Positions 1-8,941 of a stretch of DNA of 64,000 bases are shown here, one piece after another. Every line of letters starts with the position of its first letter. The first letter of the stretch is position 1. The stretch covers positions 3,596,001 through 3,660,000 of the forward strand of contig NC_019779.1 in the NCBI RefSeq assembly GCF_000317635.1. The letters are read 5' to 3'. The notes under the pieces were generated by a model, which made no database searches, was not told where the DNA came from, and saw only the letters and a list, made by a program, of their open reading frames with translations. The position numbers and the translations under genes were made by a program. The DNA is from Halothece sp. PCC 7418. GTDB taxonomy: Bacteria > Cyanobacteriota > Cyanobacteriia > Cyanobacteriales > Rubidibacteraceae.

Positions 1-2
1 CA

Positions 3-656
3 AATGAGTTAGTTTGTTTAGTCGGTCCATCGGGTTGTGGTAAGTCAACCCTCCTTAATATCATTGCGGGTCTAGTTTCTCCAACGAAGGGATCTGTTTT
101 CATTGATGGAGAAGTTGTATTTGGACCAGGGGCAGATCGAGGAATGATTTTCCAAAATTATACACTGTATCCTTGGTTAACAGTTGCTCAAAATATTGCT
201 TTTGGCTTATATTTAAAAAAAATGTCAAAATTTGAACAGAAACAGCGAGTGCATTATTACTTGAATATTATTGGCTTATCTGATTTTGCAAATACTTACC
301 CGAAAGATCTTTCAGGAGGAATGAAACAACGAGTTGCCATTGCTCGTGCTTTAGCAAATGAGCCAGATGTTCTGTTAATGGATGAACCTTTTGGGGCACT
401 TGATGCACAAACAAAAGAGCAGTTACAAGAATTTTTGATGCAATTATGGGAGCAAACAAAAATCACAATTTTAATGGTAACTCATGATATTGAAGAGGCA
501 ATTTTTTTATCGCAAAGACTTTATATCTTAGCGACTCAACCAGGTCGGATAAAAAGAGAAATTGGAATTAATTTACCTATCAACAGATCTCTTGATTTGA
601 AGTTGACTCCAGAATTTATAGAAAGAAAACGCGATGTTCTAAACACCCTACGTTAA
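3..656 (+). CDS. ABC transporter ATP-binding protein, nitrate/sulfonate/taurine type (5' end cut by window)
   Basis: The ATPase subunit would energise an importer in the inner membrane. The open frame runs back to the window start, so the true start lies outside; the first internal ATG (144) falls in the Q-loop and is not the start. Seen in order: Walker A (GPSGCGKST, nt 24-50), Q-loop (FQNYTLYPW), ABC signature (LSGGMKQR), Walker B (VLLMDEP) and H-loop (THD). The Q-loop and the C-terminal PGRIKREI stretch resemble the NrtD/SsuB/TauB group. The substrate cannot be told from the ATPase alone, and the permease and binding protein would lie upstream. The gene ends 125 bp before the chemotaxis operon and is probably transcribed separately from it. 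Confidence 0.88.
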   Translation, partial: NELVCLVGPSGCGKSTLLNIIAGLVSPTKGSVFIDGEVVFGPGADRGMIFQNYTLYPWLTVAQNIAFGLYLKKMSKFEQKQRVHYYLNIIGLSDFANTYPKDLSGGMKQRVAIARALANEPDVLLMDEPFGALDAQTKEQLQEFLMQLWEQTKITILMVTHDIEEAIFLSQRLYILATQPGRIKREIGINLPINRSLDLKLTPEFIERKRDVLNTLR

Positions 657-667
657 GATTTATTTTT

Positions 668-700
668 TTGAGCATTATTTGAGCATTATTTGAGCATTAA
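668..700 (+). repeat. Three direct 11-bp repeats upstream of the chemotaxis operon
   Basis: The unit TTGAGCATTAT occurs at 668-678 and 679-689, and with one change at the last base at 690-700. The spacing equals about one helical turn, which would suit cooperative binding of a regulator on one DNA face. It lies between the ABC ATPase stop and the CheY-like start. It could also be simple slippage-derived repetition. Confidence 0.6.
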
Positions 701-781
701 TGGTTGGCTTGATTAGATTTAATCATTAATAATATTACCAGTCAAAAAAAACTAAAATTTGATGCAAATGAGGAAAAAAGT

Positions 782-1144
782 ATGAAAAACATATTAGTCG
801 TTGATGATATTCAATCGGAAGTACAGCTAATCAAAAGTTATTTAGAAAAAGGCGGATATACTGTCACAACAGCCCTCAGTGGTGCTGAAGCTTTAGAACA
901 AGTAAGCCAACAATGTCCTGATGTGATTGTTGCTGATTTAGTGATGCCCGAAATGAGTGGTCTTGAACTATGTCGGAAACTCAAGAAAAATCCAGAAACG
1001 GCTGAGATTCCGATCATTGCTTGCACAACAAAAGATCGACAGGTAGATCAAAAGTGGGCAACCAAACAAGGAGTTGCTGTTTATTTGGTGAAGCCTTGTA
1101 CTCAAGAACAAATGATCGAAGCGGTTGAATCAGTAACTGCTTAA
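782..1144 (+). CDS. CheY-like response regulator (PilH/PixH type)
   Basis: A stand-alone 120-residue receiver domain of the kind that takes phosphate from a CheA kinase and sets the output of a pilus-based taxis pathway. Visible residues are the acidic pair D8-D9, the phospho-acceptor D52 (VADLVMP), T82-T83 at the switch position and K104 (LVKP). There is no output domain. The start is supported by GAGG about 8 nt upstream of ATG. It is the first gene of a four-gene run (CheY, CheW, MCP, CheA) with spacings of 3-20 nt, the order of cyanobacterial pix/pil/tax operons. A PatA/PixG-type second regulator is absent here. Confidence 0.9.
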   Translation: MKNILVVDDIQSEVQLIKSYLEKGGYTVTTALSGAEALEQVSQQCPDVIVADLVMPEMSGLELCRKLKKNPETAEIPIIACTTKDRQVDQKWATKQGVAVYLVKPCTQEQMIEAVESVTA

Positions 1145-1148
1145 GCTG

Positions 1149-1697
1149 ATGAAAAATACAAGCACAACGGAACGGTTACAAGAACTTCTTCCTAAACTCT
1201 TTAGCAGCGATCGCGCTGAGGGAGAGCGTTATTTGTTATTTCGGATGACATCAGATTTGCAAGTTGCCATTAGCCTCGATCAAGTTTGGGAAGCAACAAC
1301 GTTATCGGCAACAGCCATTACACCAATTCCTCAAATGCCACCTTGGATTTTGGGATGGACAAATGGGCGCGATCGTGTATTTTGTCTCATTGCACTTGCG
1401 GAGTTTTTAGGATTAGAACAGGTCAAAAAAATTCCGCAATACTATCCGATAATTATCGTGCAATTACCGAGTCAAAAAGGTAATTTTCAGCAAAGACTTT
1501 TAGGTTTAAGCGTTCATCGTATTGTCCGTACGCTACGGATTCAGCAAGAAGAAATTGTCTCGCCAGTTGGGGAGTTTCCACAAGTATTAACGCCCTATCT
1601 CCAAGGTTATTTCCAATCAGAGCAAGAACCGATTGCAATTCTTAATTTAGAGGCAATTGCCCATCAAATTCAACAACAGATTCAGTTTAAATCATAA
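1149..1697 (+). CDS. CheW-like coupling protein (PixI/PilI type)
   Basis: A 182-residue CheW-domain adaptor that would link the MCP to the CheA kinase at the membrane-proximal array. Typical features include the start of the fold (LLFRMTSDLQVAISLDQV), the PPWILGWTNGRDRVFCLI strand-turn-strand and the closing QEPIAILNLEAIAH strand. It starts 4 nt after the CheY-like stop, so translation is probably coupled. The family assignment rests on fold pattern and operon position. Confidence 0.85.
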   Translation: MKNTSTTERLQELLPKLFSSDRAEGERYLLFRMTSDLQVAISLDQVWEATTLSATAITPIPQMPPWILGWTNGRDRVFCLIALAEFLGLEQVKKIPQYYPIIIVQLPSQKGNFQQRLLGLSVHRIVRTLRIQQEEIVSPVGEFPQVLTPYLQGYFQSEQEPIAILNLEAIAHQIQQQIQFKS

Positions 1698-1716
1698 GAT
1701 AGAAAGAATAAAAATC

Positions 1717-4125
1717 ATGACTCAATTAAAGGATTCCAAGGCAAATAAATCTCTTGCAAGAAGTAATTCCAAGCAAGAGAGTAACCGATCAGGATCAGCA
1801 CGGCAACACGCCTTTTCTTCTCCGAAAAAAGCCAACCGATTATGGATTCAATTATTATGGAGAGTCTTACCAATTGTGGTCTTACCAATGACTGTAGCAG
1901 CAGGAGCAGGATGGTGGATTATTCATGAAAATATTGAAAATCAATATCGAACGCGCTTACGAGAACACTCGTTATTAGCAGCAGAGTCAATGAGAGAACG
2001 GTTATCGGGTCTCTTAGAAACCCCAGAGAGGCTGGCCAATAATCCCTTAGTCGTGGAATCAGTGCGTGAAGGGAGTGACCAAGTCATCACTGAAAATCTT
2101 AATGCTCTATCCGTTGAAGAGTTAGAGAAGCAATTTAATGAGACCAAGAGGCTTCAAGTTAACCCAATTTTAAGCAATTATGTGAAGCAACTAGCGGGTG
2201 CTGAAAGTATTGGTGAAATTATTATTACCGAACAAAATGGTTTGAATGTTGCTTACAGCCAAGTAACATCAGATTTTGTGCAGAGGGATGAAACTTGGTG
2301 GCAGAATGGTCAAACTCAAGAACAATTGATCGGAGACTTAGAGTATGATGCCTCAACGGGTAAAGTTTTAATGCAGATTACACAGAGGATTCAATCTTCT
2401 GAGACAGATGAATTTTTGGGTATAGTGCGGGTGGGATTTCCTCGTTCCACTTTTCAGGTGGTGGATGTTTACTTAGAACAAGCAAGTCTTTTAGAAACAG
2501 GACAAGTGCAAGTTTTAAATACGTCCCTCAGTCAAGTCTTAGTAACGGTGACTCAACAAGGGGCTTTAGTGCGCGATCGCGTGGAAGGAGGAGAGGCGAT
2601 TATTGATGCTGGGCAAATTCTAGTCGATACCTTAGATGACCCAGAATCAAAACTAGAGGCTGCAAAAGAGCGTCTGCAAGGAGAATATAACCTGGAAAAT
2701 CTTGAATCTGATTTTTACGTGGGAGAAACCGGTGATCCCATTGCTCGTTTTAGTTTTAGCTATGAGGGACGAACCTACGAAATGACCACCATTCCAAGAA
2801 CAGACTGGGTCAGCATTTCGTCCGTCGATCATCAAATCTTGGCCAATGCGGGAAACGAATTGATTACTGTATTCGCTCTAGTGGGTTCACTTCTGGGTGT
2901 CGCAGCAGTGGGACTAACGTTTACTTTAGCTCGTGGCTTAGCCTCTCCTCTCACCAATGTATCAGAAGCAGCATTCCGAGCAGCTTCAGGTAATCTTTCC
3001 GCAAGAGCAGAACCTCAAGGAAGTTATGAAACCCAAATTCTTGCACAAAGTTACAACAACCTGGTTGAGCGAGTCCAACAACTCCTGAAAGAACAAGAAG
3101 AAAGTGTCGAACAACAACGACAACAACGGGAAGAACTAGAAGAAGAAGTGGCGCGGTTAATGACTGATATTGAACAAGCTGCCGATGGCGATTTAACCGT
3201 GCGGGCGCAGTTGATGGAAGGAGATATTGGAATTGTTGCAGACTTGTTTAATGCGGTGGTAGAGAACTTGCAAGACACGGCGCAACAAGTAAAAGTTGCT
3301 GCCAGTCGAGTGAGTTCTTCTCTGGGAGACAATGAGCAAGAAATTCGGGAAGTTGCTGAGGGCGCGATCGCCGAAGCCGAAGAAATTCAAGAGACACTCA
3401 ACTCGGTCGAAGCGATGAACCGTTCTATTCAAGAAGTGGCAAAAAATGCCCAAAAAGCAGCCAGCATTGCTAATACTGCCCTTTTCACCGCCCAAGAAGG
3501 GAATCAAGCCATGGATCAAACCGTAGAAAGTATTCAAAGTTTACGGGCTACTGTCGGTGAAACCTCCAAAAAAATGAAACAAATGGGAGAATCAGCCCAA
3601 AAGATTTCGCAGGTGGTTTCTCTCATTGATGAAATTTCCTTAAAAACCAGCTTACTGGCGATTAATGCCAGTGTGGAAGCCCACCGTGCTGGGGAATTAG
3701 GACAAGGCTTTACGGCGGTTGCAGAACAGGTGGAAGCCTTAGCGGAACAATCGGCATCTGCAGCGAAAGAGATTGCTCAAATTGTTGCCACCATTCAAAA
3801 TGAAACCCAAGAAGCCATTGAAACCATGGAACAAGGCACGTCTGAGGTGGTTGAAAGTAGCCGTTCCGTAGAAGAAACAAAAGCCCGCCTAGCGGAAGTG
3901 GTTGCGCGTTCCGAAGAAATTAATAATCTCATGCAGTCGATTTCTGATTCCACGGTATCCCAAGCCGAAACTTCACAAGCGGTCTCACGACTGATGGAAC
4001 AAGTGACCGCATCTTCGCAAAAACGTTCGGAAACCTCAAAAGAAGTTGCTGAGGCAATTCAAGAAACCGCCCAAGTGGCACAAAGTCTAGAAGCCTCCGT
4101 AGAACAGTTCAAGGTGGAGAAGTAA
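1717..4125 (+). CDS. Methyl-accepting chemotaxis protein with periplasmic sensor (PixJ/PilJ position)
   Basis: A transmembrane chemoreceptor. I chose ATG 1717 (802 residues), since the longer frame from 1657 overlaps the CheW gene by 41 bp. Order: basic Ser-rich N-tail, TM1 at about residues 43-69, a roughly 310-residue periplasmic region resembling a double Cache sensor, TM2 at about 383-405, a HAMP domain, a second HAMP-like helix pair (ADGDLTVRA), and the coiled signalling domain with its hairpin tip near 644-660 (AINASVEAHRAGE). PixJ phototaxis receptors carry GAF/bilin domains; none is seen here and there is no obvious chromophore cysteine context, so the stimulus is more likely an extracellular ligand than light. 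It is followed 3 nt later by cheA. Confidence 0.9.
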   Translation: MTQLKDSKANKSLARSNSKQESNRSGSARQHAFSSPKKANRLWIQLLWRVLPIVVLPMTVAAGAGWWIIHENIENQYRTRLREHSLLAAESMRERLSGLLETPERLANNPLVVESVREGSDQVITENLNALSVEELEKQFNETKRLQVNPILSNYVKQLAGAESIGEIIITEQNGLNVAYSQVTSDFVQRDETWWQNGQTQEQLIGDLEYDASTGKVLMQITQRIQSSETDEFLGIVRVGFPRSTFQVVDVYLEQASLLETGQVQVLNTSLSQVLVTVTQQGALVRDRVEGGEAIIDAGQILVDTLDDPESKLEAAKERLQGEYNLENLESDFYVGETGDPIARFSFSYEGRTYEMTTIPRTDWVSISSVDHQILANAGNELITVFALVGSLLGVAAVGLTFTLARGLASPLTNVSEAAFRAASGNLSARAEPQGSYETQILAQSYNNLVERVQQLLKEQEESVEQQRQQREELEEEVARLMTDIEQAADGDLTVRAQLMEGDIGIVADLFNAVVENLQDTAQQVKVAASRVSSSLGDNEQEIREVAEGAIAEAEEIQETLNSVEAMNRSIQEVAKNAQKAASIANTALFTAQEGNQAMDQTVESIQSLRATVGETSKKMKQMGESAQKISQVVSLIDEISLKTSLLAINASVEAHRAGELGQGFTAVAEQVEALAEQSASAAKEIAQIVATIQNETQEAIETMEQGTSEVVESSRSVEETKARLAEVVARSEEINNLMQSISDSTVSQAETSQAVSRLMEQVTASSQKRSETSKEVAEAIQETAQVAQSLEASVEQFKVEK

Positions 4126-4128
4126 GAT

Positions 4129-6996
4129 ATGGATAGCGAAGCACAAGCGAGACAGGATTTTCTTGAAGAAGCCATTGAATATTGTGATCAGCTAGAGTCA
4201 GCCCTTTTAGGAATTGCGGAACAAGGGGTTGATTTAAAAGAATTTGATGCAGCAGCCAGGGCAGCCCATTCCATTAAAGGGGGGGCTGCGATGATGGGGT
4301 TTGGTGCGCTCAGTCGCACCGCTCATGCTCTGGAAGATTACCTGAAAATTTTGCAGGCGCGTTTTCAACAGGTAGAAGTCAATACGGAGTTAGAAACTTT
4401 TTTACTGCGAGGAGTCGATTGTTTACGGGCAATTGGTGACCAATATCGTCAAGGTCAGCCCCCACAACCAGACTGGTTAGAGCAACAAACAACAAGCATT
4501 TTTGACCCCCTGCGGGAACGGTTAGGCGAATTAACCGAGGCAGATGAAACTGCATTACTCTCGAAAGAAGAAGATGCTGATGTTGCTGATTTGCTTTTTG
4601 GCACTGGGGTGGAAGAGACTTTAGAGCGATTAAAAGAACAATTGACGCTGCTTTCTCCTAAAGAATTGACAGTTGCTTTAAAAAATACCAGCGAGGAATT
4701 AGCGGATTTTGGACGGATGATTGAGTGTGAGCCGTTTGTGGGCTTATGTGAGTCGGTTCAGCAGCATTTAAATGAGAGTCCTTTAGAACAGGTAAAATCT
4801 TTAACGCGCAGCGCGATCGCGCAATGGGAACGCTCACAAGCCCTGATTCAACTCGGTCGTCAAGAACATCTCTCCCCTCAACTCGACACCAGTGAAGTGG
4901 TTTCTGAGGAAATGGAAAACTGGGAAATTCCTGATTTTGATGATTTCGATCTATCCAGTTTTGAAGATCTCGAAGCCGTTGCAGCAGAAGAAAACTGGGA
5001 GATTCCTGATTTTGACGCTTTAGACATCCCTGAAGCATCAGAGGAGGAAATGGCAACGGTTACTCCAAGTTTATCTGAGAAGCCAGAAGAAACGGTAAGC
5101 GAAACCTCTCAACCACAAATTGAAGAACTCCCTGTTCCCACCCAACGCGAAGAGAGTACCGTCAGGGTTTCTGTGGAACAACTCGCTCGCATCAATACCC
5201 TCTTTAGTCGTTTAATTCTAGAACGGGAATTACTCAACTCTCGTCTCTCGGAGTTGGAAGAGTTTGTAAATCTCAGTAAATCAAGAACTCAGCAACTAGA
5301 GCAAGCCAACACACAACTGCGAAAATGGTATGACAAATTAAATTATGAACGGGTAACCGTTTCTAACACGCCCAGTCTGGAAACGGAAGACTTCGACACC
5401 CTAGAAATGGATCGCTACAGTGACTTGCACGTTCTCTTCCAAGAACAAATGGAAACCATTGTTCAGTTACAGGAAGTAACCAGTGACCTAGAAGTCAGTT
5501 CCCGAGAAGTTAACCAAGCCATGGGGGAATTAAATTTTACCACCAGCGATTTACAACGAGGGATTACTAGAGTACAAACCCGCCCTTTTTCCGAAGCAGT
5601 GAAAGGATTCCGACGGGTGATTCGAGATTTGTCGGTTCAGTATGATAAACCCGTTACCATTGAAATTCAGGGAGAAAATACACTCATCGATCGCGCTGCG
5701 TTTGAAGCCCTATCCGCCCCCTTAAATCACCTCCTCCGTAATGCCTTTGACCATGGGATTGAAGACCCTCAAACTCGCCTCCAGCAAGGGAAACCAGAGC
5801 AAGGCAAAATCACCCTGAATGCGGTCAATCAGGGGAATAAAACCATGATTTCCATTAGCGATGATGGCGGTGGGATTAATCGCGACAAAATTAAAGCGCG
5901 TTTGCAGGAAATGGGCGTGACCCCCTCTGAAATCGAACAATTCAGCGATCAAAAACTTCTCGACTCCATTTTTACCCCTGGCTTTTCCACCGCCGAACGG
6001 GTGACAGAATTATCAGGGCGTGGCGTGGGCATGGACGTAGTTCGCACCAACTTAGAAAAAATTCGCGGTGACGTTCATGTGGATACAAAATTGGGCGCGG
6101 GAACAACCTTTAGAATCAGTTTTCCGCTCTCGGTTTCCATTGCGCGGGTTACAATCGTGGAAAGTGCTGGGCTGGTGTTTGCCCTTCCTGTGGAAATGGT
6201 GAAAGCCTTTGCGCCCTTCGATGCCGAAGCCGAAGCTACAGGAGAAATCCTCTGGAATGGCGCGATCGTCCCGATCACCAGTTTAGAGGCTTGGTCACGG
6301 TTTAATCGTCCTGTGAAACCTTTTGTCATGAGAGGAACTGCAACGCTCGATCGCGCTACCGTCTTAATTGTCAATTATCGGGGATCATGGCAAGGGCTGC
6401 GGGTAGATCGCTTCTGGCAAGAGCAAGAAGTCGCATTGCGTAGCGTTGACAGTCCTCTTCCCTTACCGCCTGGGGTAACAGGTGCGACAGTTTTAGGAGA
6501 TGGTCGTCCGATTCCGCTAGTTGATCCAGTACAACTTCTCAACTGGTTTCAACAACCCCACACAGAAACTGAAGCCCCTTCTGATGTCGCCTCTCCCGAT
6601 CAGACCATGGAGACAGACACCATTCTCATCATTGACGACTCAATTCATGTCCGCCGTTATCTCGCCTTAGCCTTAGAAAAAGCGGGCTATCAAGTCGAAC
6701 AAGCCAAAGATGGACAAGAAGCGGTGGATAAAGTTTTCAGTGGCTTACCCATCAAAGCAGCCATCTGTGATATTGAAATGCCTCGTCTGGATGGTTACGG
6801 GGTTTTAGGAGAAATCAAAAATCATCCCGAGTTTAAACAGTTACCGATTGCGATGTTAACCTCTCGGGGAAATGAGAAACACCGCAAACTAGCGATAAAG
6901 TTAGGCGCGTCTGCTTACTTCTCTAAACCCTACAACGAGCAAGAGTTACTCAGCACCCTTGCCACCATGATAAATGAACGGATCCCCAGCGCGTAG
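4129..6996 (+). CDS. Hybrid chemotaxis histidine kinase CheA with C-terminal receiver (PixL/PilL type)
   Basis: The central kinase of the taxis pathway. Order: Hpt domain with phosphorylatable H47 (AAHSIKGG); an acidic linker near residues 262-310 in which the block NWEIPDFD occurs twice; the dimerisation helices (VRVSVEQLARINTLFSRL); the HATPase domain (LLRNAFDHGIED at about 532, GRGVGMDVV); a CheW-like domain; and a receiver domain with D881 as phospho-acceptor (ICDIEMPRLDG) and KPYNEQE near the end. At 955 residues it is normal for cyanobacterial hybrid CheA. A separate P2 domain is not evident. The start is 3 nt after the MCP stop with GGAGAAG upstream, so this is the last gene of the operon. 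Confidence 0.93.
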   Translation: MDSEAQARQDFLEEAIEYCDQLESALLGIAEQGVDLKEFDAAARAAHSIKGGAAMMGFGALSRTAHALEDYLKILQARFQQVEVNTELETFLLRGVDCLRAIGDQYRQGQPPQPDWLEQQTTSIFDPLRERLGELTEADETALLSKEEDADVADLLFGTGVEETLERLKEQLTLLSPKELTVALKNTSEELADFGRMIECEPFVGLCESVQQHLNESPLEQVKSLTRSAIAQWERSQALIQLGRQEHLSPQLDTSEVVSEEMENWEIPDFDDFDLSSFEDLEAVAAEENWEIPDFDALDIPEASEEEMATVTPSLSEKPEETVSETSQPQIEELPVPTQREESTVRVSVEQLARINTLFSRLILERELLNSRLSELEEFVNLSKSRTQQLEQANTQLRKWYDKLNYERVTVSNTPSLETEDFDTLEMDRYSDLHVLFQEQMETIVQLQEVTSDLEVSSREVNQAMGELNFTTSDLQRGITRVQTRPFSEAVKGFRRVIRDLSVQYDKPVTIEIQGENTLIDRAAFEALSAPLNHLLRNAFDHGIEDPQTRLQQGKPEQGKITLNAVNQGNKTMISISDDGGGINRDKIKARLQEMGVTPSEIEQFSDQKLLDSIFTPGFSTAERVTELSGRGVGMDVVRTNLEKIRGDVHVDTKLGAGTTFRISFPLSVSIARVTIVESAGLVFALPVEMVKAFAPFDAEAEATGEILWNGAIVPITSLEAWSRFNRPVKPFVMRGTATLDRATVLIVNYRGSWQGLRVDRFWQEQEVALRSVDSPLPLPPGVTGATVLGDGRPIPLVDPVQLLNWFQQPHTETEAPSDVASPDQTMETDTILIIDDSIHVRRYLALALEKAGYQVEQAKDGQEAVDKVFSGLPIKAAICDIEMPRLDGYGVLGEIKNHPEFKQLPIAMLTSRGNEKHRKLAIKLGASAYFSKPYNEQELLSTLATMINERIPSA

Positions 6997-7044
6997 GGCT
7001 CTAGAGAGTGACTGGGGTTGACCGATAATAGCAGCATTCAAGTC

Positions 7045-7061
7045 CCGTCCTTCTAGGACGG
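7045..7061. terminator. Hairpin after cheA; possible terminator or IS end
   Basis: The 7-bp stem CCGTCCT / AGGACGG has a 3-nt loop (TCT). It lies about 50 bp past cheA and about 200 bp past the 3' end of the convergent tnpB. There is no clear T-run on either side, so it may be a subterminal hairpin of the transposon end rather than a terminator. The rest of 6997-7259 shows no convincing gene. Confidence 0.4.
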
Positions 7062-7259
7062 TTTCATCAGTCTGTGTGTTATAGCCCACATTCCGCACCC
7101 CAATCGTAATCAACTCCCTGACCGTTCTGATAAACTTACACAAATTTAACCAAATAGGCTAAACTTGACGTTAACTTCCTGCTTCTTTCCCACGAGGGGC
7201 TTTTCCTAGCAACGTCGGCGTTATCTAGTCCACAGGCTTCTTCTATTTATACGAGCGAA

Positions 7260-8345
7260 CTACCCGCACTCATACAGATTTTTACTGGCATTTAAGTCTC
7301 GATCGCAACTAAAACCACAACTTTCACATTGAAAAGTCCTTTCTGATAGAGATAGTTTTTCTTTTACTGTCCCACAGTTAGAACAAGTTTTAGAAGAGGG
7401 AAACCATCGGTCAGCAATGATTAATTGAGAACCATAAAGTTGACATTTATACTCTAGCTGACGACGGAACTCATAGAAGCCCATATCTGCGATTGCTTTA
7501 GCTAGTTTATGGTTAGCCAACATTCCTTTAACGTTTAAGTCTTCAATAACAATCTTGCTGTGGTTCTTAGCAAGATAAGTCGTTAACTTATGAAGTACGT
7601 CTTTACGAATGTTAACTATCTTTCGATGAAGTCTAGCTATCTTAATCTGGGCTTTTTTCCAATTTTTAGAACCGATTTCTTTATGGCGATTTAAGTATTG
7701 AAGACGAGAAAGTTTGGCTTCAAACTTTCGATAAGACTTCGCACCTTCAAACACTTCTCCAGTAGAGAATGTCGATAAAGTCTTAACACCTAAATCAACT
7801 CCTACAATCTCGTGAGCTTTTGGTGTATTTTTGACTTCCACTTCAATCTTAAAAGAGACAAACCATCTATCTGCTGTGCGAGAAATGGTAATTATTTTTG
7901 GGTTAACACCTTGAGGAAGTCTCTCAAAAGTTCTCACCCAACCAATCTTGGGAAGTTTGATCTGGAAATGATCAATCTTGATGCTTCCATCTAAGGTGAA
8001 GCTATCATTCCTGCCTTTTTTCTTAAATTTTGGAGGTTTTGAAACACCACCAAAACATCTTTTCCATGCTTCTCTGAGATTCCTTAAAGCAAATTGAGGA
8101 GCGCATTTAGAGACTTCGTAATACCAAAGATTTTTGGGTTTACAAAGAGCAACTAATAACTTGTGAAGTTCAATTGCTGAAGGAAACTTAAGTTTATCGT
8201 CAGGATTTGCTTTATTATGATCAAGGATGAACTTAGTTAACGATAATCCCCAGTTATAAGCGTGCCGAGCCACTCCTGCGTGTTTAGCACAAAGAGTTTT
8301 CTGTTGATTATTAAGGGTTAATTCAGTCTTAAAAGAGAGGATCAT
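7260..8345 (-). CDS. tnpB: IS607/IS605-type TnpB (RNA-guided nuclease family), C-terminal tail frameshifted
   Basis: A 361-residue OrfB/TnpB protein, a family known to act as omega-RNA-guided DNA endonucleases. RuvC residues are D184 (GVDLGVKT), E268 (VIEDLNVKG) and D350 (DRDLNAS). Zinc ligands are C321, C324, C340 and C343. The catalytic core looks intact. The start ATG overlaps the stop of a tnpA remnant (ATGA), the usual IS607 coupling. Past the stop, another frame still encodes ACGLDNADVARKSPSW, the tail expected of this family, so a small frameshift near 7250-7265 cut the C-terminus by about 30 residues. That segment also overlaps the expected omega-RNA, so nuclease function may survive. 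Confidence 0.88.
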   Translation of the reverse strand: MILSFKTELTLNNQQKTLCAKHAGVARHAYNWGLSLTKFILDHNKANPDDKLKFPSAIELHKLLVALCKPKNLWYYEVSKCAPQFALRNLREAWKRCFGGVSKPPKFKKKGRNDSFTLDGSIKIDHFQIKLPKIGWVRTFERLPQGVNPKIITISRTADRWFVSFKIEVEVKNTPKAHEIVGVDLGVKTLSTFSTGEVFEGAKSYRKFEAKLSRLQYLNRHKEIGSKNWKKAQIKIARLHRKIVNIRKDVLHKLTTYLAKNHSKIVIEDLNVKGMLANHKLAKAIADMGFYEFRRQLEYKCQLYGSQLIIADRWFPSSKTCSNCGTVKEKLSLSERTFQCESCGFSCDRDLNASKNLYECG

Positions 8346-8413
8346 TTTAAGTCTTTGGCTACCTCTTTTAACTCTTGGACAATTTGTTTATTTTTGCCAC
8401 TTCTCGAACTGTA
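8342..8413 (-). pseudogene. C-terminal remnant of IS607 tnpA
   Basis: Reading the minus strand, about 24 codons (SSRSGKNKQIVQELKEVAK) end in TGA overlapping the tnpB ATG. SRS-x-KNKQ is the ending expected of IS607 serine recombinases. The upstream continuation is lost where the MITE sequence begins, at about 8413-8416, so this is the 3' stump of the gene whose 5' part lies at 8539-8862. Confidence 0.75.
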
Positions 8414-8543
8414 TTCTTTGTTCTTTGTTCTTTGTTCTTTGTTCTTTGTTGGTTGTTAATCAATGAACCACGAACCATGAACCATGAACCATGAACATCC
8501 ACCGACTCGCATTACGTACCTCAACCAACTAGGAAACGCTATA
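8413..8543 (-). mobile_element. MITE copy A inserted in tnpA, one end missing
   Basis: It matches the reverse complement of the 29161-29325 element almost base for base over the segment from its TATAGCGTTTCC end through GAGGTACGTAATGCGAG to the CATGAAC heptamers. It holds three CATGAAC-type heptamers against two in the other copy, and a (TTCTTTG)5 run at 8415-8449. The far terminal repeat is absent, so a deletion removed it together with the middle of tnpA. Confidence 0.8.
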
Positions 8544-8862
8544 ATCCTTTCTTGCGATAATTAATTCCAGAACCTAAGTCAGATATTAACTCGTAAGACC
8601 AACCATTTTTGGAACAAAAAGACTCCAAAACAATTTCTTGTCTCTTCAGGTCTTCTTTTTGGTCATTACTGCTAACACGGGCGTAAGCAACAGTTAAAGA
8701 AGCATCTTTGTTTTTACCCAAGAGTTCCGACACCTCGAACCGACGATGGTTTCCTTCAGTACGGACTGCTTTGATCCGTCCTTCAGATTCCCACCTGCGG
8801 ATGGTTCTTGTGGAAACACCTAAGAGTTCTGCTGCTTCAGAAACTGTAACTAGATTAGACAT
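8539..8862 (-). pseudogene. tnpA: N-terminal part of IS607-family serine recombinase TnpA, truncated by MITE
   Basis: 107 codons remain of a protein usually near 200 residues. It has a MerR-type helix-turn-helix (VSEAAELLGVSTRTIRRWE) followed by the start of a serine-recombinase domain with the nucleophile region VAYARVSSNDQ. The sequence ends GSGINYRKKGL then TAG, and that TAG lies inside the MITE terminal repeat (TATAGCG). The rest of the catalytic domain is missing and only a 24-codon stump survives beside tnpB, so the element cannot make its own transposase. Confidence 0.85.
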
Positions 8863-8941
8863 ATATTGGTTAAATCTGTTTGCTTGTTTAAGTATAACAA
8901 ACTTTATCCAAGATTTTGTTTTCTGTTTTAAGCCCTCACCG

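Noticed and set aside
6946-7143. A 65-codon minus-strand frame containing TVLEGRDLNAAII
   Set aside because: It overlaps the end of cheA and only vaguely recalls a transposase ending; not enough to call a gene.
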